From Acidobacteriaceae bacterium (GTDB lineage Bacteria; Acidobacteriota; Terriglobia; Terriglobales; Acidobacteriaceae), in NCBI GenBank assembly GCA_003140785.1, contig PLKY01000255.1, forward strand, positions 1-34,572: a DNA stretch of 34,572 bases, given 5' to 3'. Below the pieces are notes generated by a model that saw only the letters and a program-made list of their open reading frames with translations, was not told the origin of the DNA and made no database searches. This document shows positions 8,351 through 17,427 of this stretch, piece by piece. The stretch's first letter is position 1. Every line of letters starts with the position of its first letter. Made by a program: the position numbers and the translations under genes.

Positions 8351-9356
8351 CGCCGCCCTCGCCATCCCAGGTCTGAGCCGCCTCAGCGAAAGACCTGGGA
8401 AACGTCCGCTGTCTGGCAGCTTTCGAAAGCACACCAAAACTTACCCCCGTCAGTTGCTCCGATTCGTCCCACAGCCGGCGCGCCACAACGCCATCCTGGG
8501 CTGCCTTCGGAATCGGAACGGCAACCGGGTAGCCCTTCAGTTCGAAAAAGCGGTCGGGGCCGTAGTACCCGCCCGGCGTGACATCCGGTCCGACTGCGGC
8601 CATCAGAGTCGGCAGCGCGCCGTGCGCTGCGTCCTGCGAGGCGATCGGAGTCAGAATGCTTGTAATCAGCCCCATAAAACCGCCCTTGATCGTCACCTGC
8701 AGGTTCGTGATGGCATAGCCGGGATGCGCCGCCGTGCAGATGATCGGTGATCCGGCGGCCGTCAGTCGCCTCTGCAGCTCGAACGCAAAAATCGAGTCGG
8801 CGAGTTTAGCTTGCGCGTAGGCCTGCCACATCGGCTTGTAGACGCGCTCGCTCTGCAGGTTGTCGAAGTCGATCTTCGCCCGTTTGGTTACCGAACTGGA
8901 AACAACCACCACGCGGGAACCGGGCTGTGATTTGATCGACGGCAGCAACAGCGCCGTCAGCGCAAACGGCCCAAGATAATTCGTCGCAAATTGACGCTCC
9001 CAGCCGTCCACGGTAATCTCGCGGGTCGGCAGCGCCATCACGCCCGCATTGTTAATCAGCAGATCGAGAGATTGGCCGGGAAAGCGATCGATGTAGCGCG
9101 CGGCAAACGAACGAACCGATTTCTGGTCGGCCAGGTCGACAATCTCTGAAGCGAGTTTTGCATTGGGAACTTCGGCACGAATGCGCGCGATGGCCCCATC
9201 GGCCTTTTCTTTGGTGCGCGCAGGAAGGATCACCTCCGCGCCCTTGCGCGCCAACTCGAGAGCGGCATGAAAGCCGATGCCGCTATTGGCCCCCGTGATC
9301 ACGACGCGGCGTCCCTGCTGCGAGGATATGTTTTTGGCAGTCCAAATAGTCTTCAT
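8331..9356 (-). CDS. Short-chain dehydrogenase/reductase (SDR)
   Basis: TGANSGIG, NNAG and YAQAKLA motifs; 3' end overlaps the convergent CDS by 20 bp. Confidence 0.9.
   Translation of the reverse strand: MKTIWTAKNISSQQGRRVVITGANSGIGFHAALELARKGAEVILPARTKEKADGAIARIRAEVPNAKLASEIVDLADQKSVRSFAARYIDRFPGQSLDLLINNAGVMALPTREITVDGWERQFATNYLGPFALTALLLPSIKSQPGSRVVVVSSSVTKRAKIDFDNLQSERVYKPMWQAYAQAKLADSIFAFELQRRLTAAGSPIICTAAHPGYAITNLQVTIKGGFMGLITSILTPIASQDAAHGALPTLMAAVGPDVTPGGYYGPDRFFELKGYPVAVPIPKAAQDGVVARRLWDESEQLTGVSFGVLSKAARQRTFPRSFAEAAQTWDGEGGVTCQRS
8366..8399. repeat. Palindromic element, arms CCCAGGTCT / AGACCTGGG
   Basis: Perfect 9-bp inverted repeat with 16-nt spacer; right arm and flank (AGACCTGGGAAA) identical to the element at 33352-33363. 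Confidence 0.7.
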
Positions 9357-9430
9357 GAGAGTAGTATTTCCCCATTAGTATACTTTTGCAATAAGGCACC
9401 TTTCTGTTCTGTACTTACCTTGAGGTTACA

Positions 9431-9832
9431 ATGAAAAGCAAAAAGATCGATTGGGACAAAGCGAAGCAGCTTTGCGAAGGATTGACCGAAGAGCAGGACG
9501 CACTGACTCGCGAACTGGTTTCTCGCATCGCGGACAAATGGTCGCTGTGGACCATGGCGGTGCTGGCCGAGGCGGGAGCGGCGCTGCGCTTCTCCCGCGT
9601 GATGGAACACGTGGAAGGGATCAGCCAAAAGTCCCTAACCAAGACGCTGCGAGGACTGGAGCGCGACGGTCTGGTGACCCGAAAAGTCTTTGCTGAGGTG
9701 CCTCCGCGCGTCGAGTACGAAATCACCGATTTTGGCATGGAATTGCTGGATCAGGTCGCGCCGCTCTGGGCTTGGGTCGCCCAGAGCGTCAACATGTTTC
9801 AGCACGCGCGTACAAAGTTCGATCGAGGGTGA
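9431..9832 (+). CDS. HxlR-family transcriptional regulator
   Basis: ISDKWSLWTMAVL-like segment (RIADKWSLWTMAVLAEAGAALRFSRVMEHVEGISQKSLTKTLRGLERDGLVTRKVFAEVPPRVEYEITDFG) is diagnostic; divergent from the SDR. Confidence 0.92.
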   Translation: MKSKKIDWDKAKQLCEGLTEEQDALTRELVSRIADKWSLWTMAVLAEAGAALRFSRVMEHVEGISQKSLTKTLRGLERDGLVTRKVFAEVPPRVEYEITDFGMELLDQVAPLWAWVAQSVNMFQHARTKFDRG

Positions 9833-9908
9833 TAATCAGCTTGTGCCCAGGACATCGTCCGATCTGCTGAGTACGACCCTGGGTGTTACGCACCCGGCTC
9901 AACCAACC

Positions 9909-11045
9909 TTACTTCTTCAGCCCAAGCGCCTCCACCGTATCCGGATCGACGACCGACTTCCCGCTCGCATCCTTCACGGCCACGCCAAAACCGTTGTGGT
10001 AATCCCACATTGCCCAGCCGATGCCATTGGCTTCAAGCGCCGTGCGCACATCGTGCAGCCACGCCAGCCGCGATGTAGGCGCCGTCACTTCGCGATAAGC
10101 GCCGAATTCGTTGCAGATCAATGGCACATTGTTCTCATGCGCCCACGCTGCAGCCTCGTCAGTCAGCAGCCGAATGCGATGCGCATCCCAGTGATCGAGC
10201 CAGTAATTCTCCAGCTTGTAGCGATCGGCTAGATCGGGAACCTGCTTCACCAATTCCTGCATGGAATCCTCAGTCGGCGGATACGGAATGCCATGCTCGT
10301 AAATCCAGTAAGGCGCGCCCCATGCCGCGCCCTGGTGTGTAAACTCGTGTGGATCGTAGAAGTGGAAGTTGTAGATCACGTTGCCATCGGGCAAAGGATG
10401 CTGCGTGAGCAGATCCACAATGTCGGAATAATTCGGGCCCGTCGCGATGATTGTGTGGCGCGGCGCTGCTTCACGAATCGCCGCAGCCACGCGCGCCTGC
10501 ATACCCGCCCAGCGATACGGATCGTTCTCTTCCGGCTCATTCATGATCTCGAAAAAGACGCGCTCCGGGTCGCGATTGGCATAGTGGGCCGCAAGTCTGC
10601 GCCATAGCTGAACAAGCCGATCCACCGATGTGTTGTTGCTGCGAATGCCCTGCTTGTATCCCTCTTCAGGGTGCAGATCGACCTGCACCGCCATCCCATC
10701 AGCAAGAATCATATCGAGCGCGCGATCGAGCCGCGCCATGAATTCGGCATTCAAGCCATCCACACCGCGTGGATACTGTTCGAGCGGCGTTGCGTCAACG
10801 CTCAGGCGCACATTGTCGAAGCCCAACTTCGCGATGATCGCGATGTCTTCCGGCGTGGTCTCGGTGTCGGTGTGGTGCGCGGAGTAGTCCTGCGCATTCT
10901 GCGAGAACCAGTGCGAAACGTTGATGCCGCGCTTCAGATGCTGCGCACGGGCAAAGGCTGTCTTCAGATCGGCTTCATGATTCTGCGCAGAAGCCGGAAG
11001 GACGAAGGCAAGAACGACGATCAGCCAACGAAGGTGAATACACAC
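9909..11045 (-). CDS. Glycoside hydrolase family 5 (cellulase-like), exported
   Basis: Signal peptide; RGINVSHWF, GFDNVRLSVD, FEIMNEPE (catalytic Glu) and ICNEFGAY (nucleophile Glu). Confidence 0.9.
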   Translation of the reverse strand: MCIHLRWLIVVLAFVLPASAQNHEADLKTAFARAQHLKRGINVSHWFSQNAQDYSAHHTDTETTPEDIAIIAKLGFDNVRLSVDATPLEQYPRGVDGLNAEFMARLDRALDMILADGMAVQVDLHPEEGYKQGIRSNNTSVDRLVQLWRRLAAHYANRDPERVFFEIMNEPEENDPYRWAGMQARVAAAIREAAPRHTIIATGPNYSDIVDLLTQHPLPDGNVIYNFHFYDPHEFTHQGAAWGAPYWIYEHGIPYPPTEDSMQELVKQVPDLADRYKLENYWLDHWDAHRIRLLTDEAAAWAHENNVPLICNEFGAYREVTAPTSRLAWLHDVRTALEANGIGWAMWDYHNGFGVAVKDASGKSVVDPDTVEALGLKK

Positions 11046-11144
11046 GGCAGAGTCTCCTCGGAAGGGTCAAAAAACGCCCGGGGTAACGATACCACCATCA
11101 CGTGAGACAGACTCTGAATAAGATCAGCGCGCTAACTTGAACAG

Positions 11145-11172
11145 CAAAAAGCGGCCCGCTCGGGAGCCGCTC
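11145..11172 (-). terminator. Rho-independent terminator of the M23 peptidase gene
   Basis: Minus strand AGCGGC-tcccgagcgg-GCCGCT followed by TTTT, just past the stop at 11196. Confidence 0.8.
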
Positions 11173-11195
11173 TTTGAAAAGCCAACGCTCGCGGT

Positions 11196-12167
11196 CTATC
11201 GGCCGCCGCTGGCAACCGAGATGTTGTTGAGCTCCGCCTGAGCGTAGGTAGTGCGCAGATACTTGTGCGGATTGACAGGCACGTTGTGCACCCGCACTTC
11301 GTAATGGAGATGCGGTCCGGTCGCTCGGCCAGATTGACCCACATAGCCAATGACCTCGCCGCGCGTGACGTGCTGTCCCGGCAGCACCGCAATTGCGGAG
11401 AGATGACCATAAACGGTGCTTAATTCATGGCCGTGATTGAGAACGATTTCTCTGCCATAACCGGAGACCGTCGAGGCCCCGGTGACTTCTCCATCGGCGG
11501 TCGCGCGTACCGGCGTGCCATACGGCGCATCGATATCGATGCCGGAATGGAAGGCGCCTTCGCCGTTGAACGGATCTTCGCGCTCGCCAAAGCTTGAAGC
11601 AACACGGCCCTCAATCGGCCAGAGCGAAGGTGCATCGGCAAGTTGTGTCCAATCGCCGGTGTAGGCAGGCGACAAGCCGCCTTCGAGGGCGCGTGTCAAG
11701 CGGCCGGACATCGCCTGCTCCCGCAGCGCATAGAACTGATCGATGGAAAGCTTGACTGCCTGCTGATTCACCTCGTCACTGAGGGCCAGGCTCTGCGGCG
11801 TGGGCGCCGTGACAGGATTGGCTGCCTGCTGTGCGGCATTGAGCTTGTTTTGCCGCAGGCCATAGAGCGTGGTCACCTCACTCGCCAATGCGCCGAGCGA
11901 GGCCACCTGCACATCGCGATCATGCGCGATCTGCGCCATCTGCTTGTAATTTTTTCGGAGGGTTTCGCGCTCCTGGCGCACCTGGTTGAAGCTCTCGGTC
12001 TTGAGCAGCATGCGTGTATAAGAGCCGGCCAGCCCGACGATCGTGAATGCGCCTACCAGCGCGGCCGCGACGAAGCCATACACGTAGTGCAAGGGCAGCG
12101 GAATCTTCCGCACCCGACCATCTTCATCTCTGGCAACGAAAAGAATGTAATAGCGCTTGCGCAGCAT
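11196..12167 (-). CDS. M23-family metallopeptidase (membrane anchored)
   Basis: N-terminal TM helix, coiled coil, FHSGIDIDAPYGTPVRATADGEVTGA...GYGREIVLNHGHELSTVYGHLS...GEVIGYVGQSGRATGPHLHYEV. Confidence 0.93.
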   Translation of the reverse strand: MLRKRYYILFVARDEDGRVRKIPLPLHYVYGFVAAALVGAFTIVGLAGSYTRMLLKTESFNQVRQERETLRKNYKQMAQIAHDRDVQVASLGALASEVTTLYGLRQNKLNAAQQAANPVTAPTPQSLALSDEVNQQAVKLSIDQFYALREQAMSGRLTRALEGGLSPAYTGDWTQLADAPSLWPIEGRVASSFGEREDPFNGEGAFHSGIDIDAPYGTPVRATADGEVTGASTVSGYGREIVLNHGHELSTVYGHLSAIAVLPGQHVTRGEVIGYVGQSGRATGPHLHYEVRVHNVPVNPHKYLRTTYAQAELNNISVASGGR

Positions 12168-12305
12168 AATCTTCTCTCATTCCCGCATCTGGGGAAGGCT
12201 GCAATTCGCCACATAGCAATCGAACAGCGAAAGGCGATAAGGTTCCTTGGGGGAGACCACGAAACCGATGAAAAGCCCCTGCGTGGGGGCGATTTCCAGG
12301 ACGTT

Positions 12306-12340
12306 CGGACCAGCCTAACAAAGCTGGTCCGCAGGGTCAA
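12306..12340 (-). promoter_or_regulatory. Candidate promoter overlapped by a 26-bp inverted repeat, upstream of the M23 gene
   Basis: Minus strand TTGACC (12340-12335), 17-bp spacer, TAGGCT (12317-12312); perfect inverted repeat CGGACCAGC-N8-GCTGGTCCG at 12306-12331. Confidence 0.5.
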
Positions 12341-12450
12341 CGAAATCTGACCAGATTCCATCTTCTCACGCGCCAACAGTCCCCTATCGCAGCCCTCCTT
12401 TGGTTTCTTCTAGCAGCGATCAGGCGGCCAGTTGCCCTATTCTCATAAAG

Positions 12451-13488
12451 ATGCGCAATAGCCAAGAGCCTTTTGCTGCAAAACACCCGCCCGGTGAGCG
12501 GGCTCTGATCCAGCGGATCCGCAGCCGGGTTGCCGGCAAAGCATACGCTGGGCTCACTTTAGGAATCGGCGACGACTGTGCATTGCTGGAGCCGAAACCG
12601 GGCGAGCAAATCGCTGTAACGACCGATCTCTCGATCGCTGGCCGTCACTTTTTGTTAGAGTGGCATCCGCCCGAAGTGGTTGGTCACAGAACACTCGCAC
12701 GCGGTCTCAGCGATCTGGCGGCAATGGGAGCGCGCCCACTCGCTGCCTTTCTTTCCTTAGGGTTGCCGTTCGAGTTGACGGAGGCAAAAGGACGCAAAAA
12801 AGCATGGATTGACTGTTTCTTTGAGGGCTTTCTGGCCCTGGCCAAAACCCACAAGACCCCATTGGCGGGCGGCGATTTGGCCGAATCCCCCATCGTTCTG
12901 GCAGACATCGTGTTGGTCGGAGCCGTGCCCAAAGGACGTGCTCTGTTGCGGTCTGGAGCGCACGCCGGGGACCTGCTCTACGTTACGGGAGCCCTCGGAG
13001 GGGCTGCGGCTGGCTTGGCGGAGTTAAACAAGCTCGCGGCAAGATCGGGAAACCGGGTGGGGCTCCCGACTTTGCCAAAAAAGATGCACAACTCGCTTGC
13101 TGCTCACTTGTATCCGCAGCCACGGATCGCGCAGGGATTATGGCTCCAACGCCGGGGGCTGGCGAGTGCCGCGATCGATTTAAGCGACGGGCTCTCGACG
13201 GACCTGGCCCACCTCTGCGAGGAATCTGAAGTCGCGGCCGAGATCGATGCATCTCTCTTGCCGGTTAATCCCAACGCCACTCTCAAACAGGCACTGCATG
13301 GCGGCGAAGACTATGAGCTTCTGTTTGCCGCATCGCCAATGGCACGCATTCCAAGGATCATTGCCGGTGTCGCTGTCAACCGGATCGGACGAGTGACTCG
13401 CCGCAGCGTGCGTCTGCCCGACATCACGATCTGCAGCAACGGTGGAGTGGCATCACTCGAATCGAAAGGTTGGCAGCATTTCCAATGA
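12451..13488 (+). CDS. thiL: Thiamine-monophosphate kinase
   Basis: IGDDCALLEPKPGEQIAVTTDLSIAGRHF, GHRTLARGLSDLAAMGARPLAAFLSLGLP, AIDLSDGLSTDLAHL and GGEDYELLFA motifs; ORF 12400..13488, likely ATG at 12451. Confidence 0.93.
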   Translation: MRNSQEPFAAKHPPGERALIQRIRSRVAGKAYAGLTLGIGDDCALLEPKPGEQIAVTTDLSIAGRHFLLEWHPPEVVGHRTLARGLSDLAAMGARPLAAFLSLGLPFELTEAKGRKKAWIDCFFEGFLALAKTHKTPLAGGDLAESPIVLADIVLVGAVPKGRALLRSGAHAGDLLYVTGALGGAAAGLAELNKLAARSGNRVGLPTLPKKMHNSLAAHLYPQPRIAQGLWLQRRGLASAAIDLSDGLSTDLAHLCEESEVAAEIDASLLPVNPNATLKQALHGGEDYELLFAASPMARIPRIIAGVAVNRIGRVTRRSVRLPDITICSNGGVASLESKGWQHFQ

Positions 13489-13559
13489 ACTGTGCTTCGA
13501 GGCCCTTCATTTCACGCAGGCGTGAAAGGCCGAGTTCCGGGCTCGGATAGGTTAATCGC

Positions 13560-14186
13560 CTAATATGCCACGGTGAATTGCTGACGCACATGGGTCGGGT
13601 TCTCCAGTTCATCCACCAGTGCGATCGCATAATCCTCAGCCGAGATGCGGCTCTCGCCCTTGTCGTCGGTCAGGAGCCTCGTCCCACCCAGACGGAACTT
13701 TCCTGTGCGTTCTCCCGGCTGAATGACGGCTGCGGGGCTCAGATAGCTCCAATCGAGGGTCGATTCGTTCAGGACCGGCAAGACGTCGCGATGTGCGAGA
13801 GCAATGGCCTTGAATGCTTCAGGAAAATTCGGAGTATCGACCAACTGTACACCCGGCGCGACTTCGAGGCTGCCTGCGCCGCCGACGAAGATGAGCCGTT
13901 TCACACCTGCCTGCTTCATACCCGCGACCAATGACCGGGTTGCTTTGACAATCGCTTCTTCATGCCCCTGCGGCGGCGCATATGCGCTGATTACCGCATC
14001 TGCGGCCTTTATTGTCGAGGCCACGGTGGACTCGTCCATGACGTCGCCTTCCAATGCCCTCACACCGGCGGCGGTGATCTTTTCGGGATTGCGAACCACT
14101 GCGGTCACGTCATGCCCGCGGTCCACGAGTTCCTGCAAGACGCGCGAACCGATCATGCCAGAGGCCCCAAACAAAACAACCTTCAT
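13560..14186 (-). CDS. NAD(P)-binding Rossmann protein (atypical SDR / NAD(P)H-binding family)
   Basis: MKVVLFGASGMIGSRVLQELVDRGHDVTAVVRNPEKI; ATG at 14186 inside ORF 13560..14267. Confidence 0.88.
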   Translation of the reverse strand: MKVVLFGASGMIGSRVLQELVDRGHDVTAVVRNPEKITAAGVRALEGDVMDESTVASTIKAADAVISAYAPPQGHEEAIVKATRSLVAGMKQAGVKRLIFVGGAGSLEVAPGVQLVDTPNFPEAFKAIALAHRDVLPVLNESTLDWSYLSPAAVIQPGERTGKFRLGGTRLLTDDKGESRISAEDYAIALVDELENPTHVRQQFTVAY

Positions 14187-14386
14187 CTTTATCTCTCCTG
14201 TCAGATGAGATGTCTGGCACGAAGGGAAAGAACCAGAATGTGAGTAACACAAGAATCTGCGCAGCACGAAGGGGAATAGAGTGTTGAACCGTGCTGATGC
14301 GGAGCCCGGCTAGTTACACGAGAGGAACGATCCCCGCGCAACCCCATGGACGGTCGCGCGCTTCAAGCGGCTATGATCAGGGTGTC

Positions 14387-15916
14387 ATGGAAAACGGAAA
14401 GATTCGCGTGCGGTTTGCGCCATCTCCCACGGGGCTTTTGCACGTGGGCAATGCGCGGACGGCGCTCTACAACTGGCTTTTCGCGCGTCGCTCCGAGGGC
14501 ACCTTCATCCTCCGCATCGAAGATACCGACACCGAGCGCTCTCACCCGCGCTATGAGAAGCAGTTGATGGAAGACCTGCGCTGGCTTGGTTTGGATTGGG
14601 ATGAAGGACCGATTGAGCCCGGCACGAAGGGACCGGGAAAGGGCGAATTCGGGCCCTACCGTCAATCCAACCGGTTACAAATCTATACAAAATATGCAGC
14701 AAAGCTGCTGGCAGAGGAAAAGGCCTACCGCTGCTTTTGCTCGATTGAAGAGCTGGAAGCGGAACGCAAGGCGCTTTTGGAAAAGCAACTGCCGCAGATC
14801 TACTCCGGCCGCTGCCGCCATCTAAGCGCGAAGGTGCTCAAGAGGAATGTTGCAGCGGGATTGCCGTTTTCGATTAGGCTGAAGATTGGCGAAGAGCCGT
14901 TGCGCTTTCAGGATATGGTACGCGGGCCCGTCGAGTTTCAGGCGGAAGCGGTGAGCGATCCGATTCTCGTTCGCTCCGGGACCGAGATGGAGCCGGGCAT
15001 GCCGGTTTACAACTACGTGGTCACGGTGGACGACGCGCTGATGGCAATCACCCACGTGATCCGCGGCGACGACCACATCTCGAATACGCCCAAGCAGGTC
15101 GCGATCTACGAGGCATTCGGATGGCCGGTGCCAATGTTTGCGCACCTCTCCACAATTCTTGGCGCAGACCGCGAACGGCTCTCGAAGCGTCACGGGGCAA
15201 CGTCCATCGCGACTTTCCGCGAAATGGGCTATCTGCCCGAAGCATTGGTGAACTACCTTGCCCTGTTGGGATGGGGCGCGGAAGACGGCAAGACCGAAAC
15301 CTTCACTCTGCCCGAACTGATCCAAGCGTTTGCGCTGGAACGCGTGACGCCGTCACCGGCTATCTTCGATTTTGACAAGTTGAATTGGCTGAACCGGCAC
15401 TACATCAAGATCGCCTCGCCCGTGCGGCTCGCGGCGCTGGCTTGGGAGTATTTCGGTGGACTGCTTCCGGAGAAGGACGATGCCTCCGACGCAGTGCTGG
15501 TATGGTTTGTGCGGGTAGTGGAACTGTTTGTTCCCAGCGTCGATCATCTGGGCCAACTGACGGCGAAGGCGCTTTTCCTTTTTGGATTCGATCCGGACGT
15601 GGCGCGCTCCAAGCCCGAGAACGCTGAGGTTCTTGCCGCCGATTCGGCGCGTACAGTGCTGGGAGAACTGGCCAACCGAGTTCGCGCGCACAGCCAGCCG
15701 GTGACCGCCGAAGTCTTCAAGCGGTGGATGGAAGAGATCAAACAGGCCACCGGAATCAAAGGCACGGAACTCTATCATCCGATCCGCATTGCGATCACGG
15801 GCTCGCATTCCGGCCCTGATTTTGACAAGCTGATTCCGGTGATCGAGCAGGGGGCGACTCTTCGCGTGGGAGTGCCCAGCATCCGGGAGCGGGTGGAGCG
15901 GTTTGTCGGGGTCTGA
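14387..15916 (+). CDS. gltX: Glutamate--tRNA ligase
   Basis: RFAPSPTGLLHVGNARTALYNWLFAR (HIGH-type), FILRIEDTDTERS, RLSKRHGATS (KMSKS-type). Confidence 0.96.
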   Translation: MENGKIRVRFAPSPTGLLHVGNARTALYNWLFARRSEGTFILRIEDTDTERSHPRYEKQLMEDLRWLGLDWDEGPIEPGTKGPGKGEFGPYRQSNRLQIYTKYAAKLLAEEKAYRCFCSIEELEAERKALLEKQLPQIYSGRCRHLSAKVLKRNVAAGLPFSIRLKIGEEPLRFQDMVRGPVEFQAEAVSDPILVRSGTEMEPGMPVYNYVVTVDDALMAITHVIRGDDHISNTPKQVAIYEAFGWPVPMFAHLSTILGADRERLSKRHGATSIATFREMGYLPEALVNYLALLGWGAEDGKTETFTLPELIQAFALERVTPSPAIFDFDKLNWLNRHYIKIASPVRLAALAWEYFGGLLPEKDDASDAVLVWFVRVVELFVPSVDHLGQLTAKALFLFGFDPDVARSKPENAEVLAADSARTVLGELANRVRAHSQPVTAEVFKRWMEEIKQATGIKGTELYHPIRIAITGSHSGPDFDKLIPVIEQGATLRVGVPSIRERVERFVGV

Positions 15917-15919
15917 CGG

Positions 15920-16513
15920 GTGCGCCCATTTTTGACAGACTTGAGCTTTCCGCACCACTGGCAGGCGGAAGTACTTGCGGCGCGGCCTCTGATTCTGCCT
16001 TCGCGGCATTTCACTTATCCACGGGACGTTGAAGAGATCGAGCGCGGCGCGCTGGAAATACTGGTGCGGCCAGATGAGCCGAACGCGCAGCAGGCGCGGG
16101 ATGCGGAATCCTTTCTGGCGACGTGCGCGCTTGGATTTCGCGATCCGGCAGTGCCCACCGGCGTGTGGGCGACTCCAAATCCAGATGAGCTGTGCGCCGT
16201 GGCAGGTGGATACGCCTACCTGATCGACACGAGCGCGCCTGAAAACTTCACGATGATTGCCTATCGGCCAGTGCTTGAAGTGCGCGCGCTCCCCGCGCAA
16301 GGCCTGCTGCTGTTTGTCGGCCACCACAGCATTCTGGCGTGGGGCGCTGCCGGTCGGGCATGGGAATCCGGGAAGCTCTCGGACGAAGGCGTAACGATCA
16401 CGAGCGTTGAGGGTATCGTGTTGCGTGGGCTGGGCTGGGAAATGATGAGCGACAAGGAAGCGCCGTTTGCCGTGGATTTGCGAACGGGTTCTCGGATGAG
16501 CCTAATCCAGTAG
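15920..16513 (+). CDS. Conserved hypothetical protein, 197 aa
   Basis: GTG-start ORF 3 bp after the gltX stop, same strand; no family recognised. Confidence 0.7.
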   Translation: MRPFLTDLSFPHHWQAEVLAARPLILPSRHFTYPRDVEEIERGALEILVRPDEPNAQQARDAESFLATCALGFRDPAVPTGVWATPNPDELCAVAGGYAYLIDTSAPENFTMIAYRPVLEVRALPAQGLLLFVGHHSILAWGAAGRAWESGKLSDEGVTITSVEGIVLRGLGWEMMSDKEAPFAVDLRTGSRMSLIQ

Positions 16514-16556
16514 TGAAATTTCGCTTCGTATCCCGCCATGGCGGTGTCGTTAAATC

Positions 16557-16598
16557 TTGATTTTCTCAATCAATTGATGTACGATTTGAATGCGTACA
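16557..16598. promoter_or_regulatory. Two adjacent inverted repeats upstream of the toxin-antitoxin operon (candidate autoregulatory operators)
   Basis: TTGATT-ttctc-AATCAA (16557-16573) and TGTACG-atttgaatg-CGTACA (16578-16598), both perfect, 12 bp upstream of the antitoxin ATG at 16611. Confidence 0.6.
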
Positions 16599-16610
16599 AA
16601 CGGAGATGCC

Positions 16611-16889
16611 ATGCCTCGCGCAGCAATCGGCCAGAACAGCCGGATGTCACTGCGCATCCGGCCCGAGCAAAAGAAGCTGCTGATGCGGGCAGTCTCCCTG
16701 CAAGACACAGATTTGACTGATTTCGTGTTGAGGCACGCTCTTCAGGCCGCCCGCCACGCGATCGAGCAGGCAGAGCGCATCCAGCTGACGGAACGCGATA
16801 GCCTGCGGGTTCTGGATCTGCTCGAAACTCCGCCAAAACCGAATGCCCGGCTGCTTGCTGCTGCAAGATCTCTCCCAAAAGAGCGATGA
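16611..16889 (+). CDS. DUF1778 (TacA-like) ribbon-helix-helix antitoxin
   Basis: SRMSLRIRPEQKKLLMRAVSLQDTDLTDFVLRHALQAARHAIEQ...LTERDSLRVLDLLETPPKPN is typical DUF1778; 4-bp ATGA overlap with the downstream GNAT gene. Confidence 0.9.
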   Translation: MPRAAIGQNSRMSLRIRPEQKKLLMRAVSLQDTDLTDFVLRHALQAARHAIEQAERIQLTERDSLRVLDLLETPPKPNARLLAAARSLPKER

Positions 16890-17419
16890 CCCGGCCCGCA
16901 CGGGTTGCGTGGCACGAAGAACCAATCGGGAGGCAGCACGACCGGCAGGCCTTCGACTGCGGTGAAGAAGCGCTGAACGATTTTCTGCGCCACCACGCCC
17001 GGAAGAATCACGAGATGGGCGGATCAAAGACGTTTGTCGCCGTGGCCGACCACAACAACACAACCATTCTCGGCTTCTACAGCCTGAGCCCCGCTTCAAT
17101 TGCTTACGCCCGAACGCCGGAGACGGTGCGGCGTGGGCTGGCGCGCTACGAAGTGCCCGCATTTCGTCTGGCGCGGCTGGCGGTTGATCGAGAGGCGCAG
17201 GGACGAGGCCTCGGCGGTCAGCTTCTGCTTGCCGCAGGGCGGCGCTGTTTACGCGCGGCGGCGGAAGTTGGCGGAGTCGCACTTTTGATTGACGCCAAGA
17301 ACGACAAGGTTGCCGGCTGGTACGCAAGCTACGGAGCCATACCGCTGCTCGACGCTCCACTCACGCTGTTGCTGCCGTTGAAGACCATCGAGGCAGCTTT
17401 GCAGTCGGCCGGAAAGTAG
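16886..17419 (+). CDS. GNAT-family acetyltransferase toxin (TacT-like)
   Basis: FDCGEEALNDFLRHHARKNHEMGGSKTFVAV...ILGFYSLSP...FRLARLAVDREAQGRGLGGQLLLAAGRRCL; partner of a DUF1778 antitoxin. Confidence 0.9.
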   Translation: MTRPARVAWHEEPIGRQHDRQAFDCGEEALNDFLRHHARKNHEMGGSKTFVAVADHNNTTILGFYSLSPASIAYARTPETVRRGLARYEVPAFRLARLAVDREAQGRGLGGQLLLAAGRRCLRAAAEVGGVALLIDAKNDKVAGWYASYGAIPLLDAPLTLLLPLKTIEAALQSAGK

Positions 17420-17427
17420 CTGCAGGC

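Noticed and set aside
13508-13529. Hairpin TTTCACGC-AG-GCGTGAAA at the convergent thiL / NAD(P)-binding gene junction
   Set aside because: Probably an ordinary bidirectional terminator-type structure; no T run and no second copy seen, so not listed as a repeat family.
15353-16327. 324-aa minus-strand ORF
   Set aside because: Antisense across gltX and the following CDS; Arg/His-rich shadow translation.
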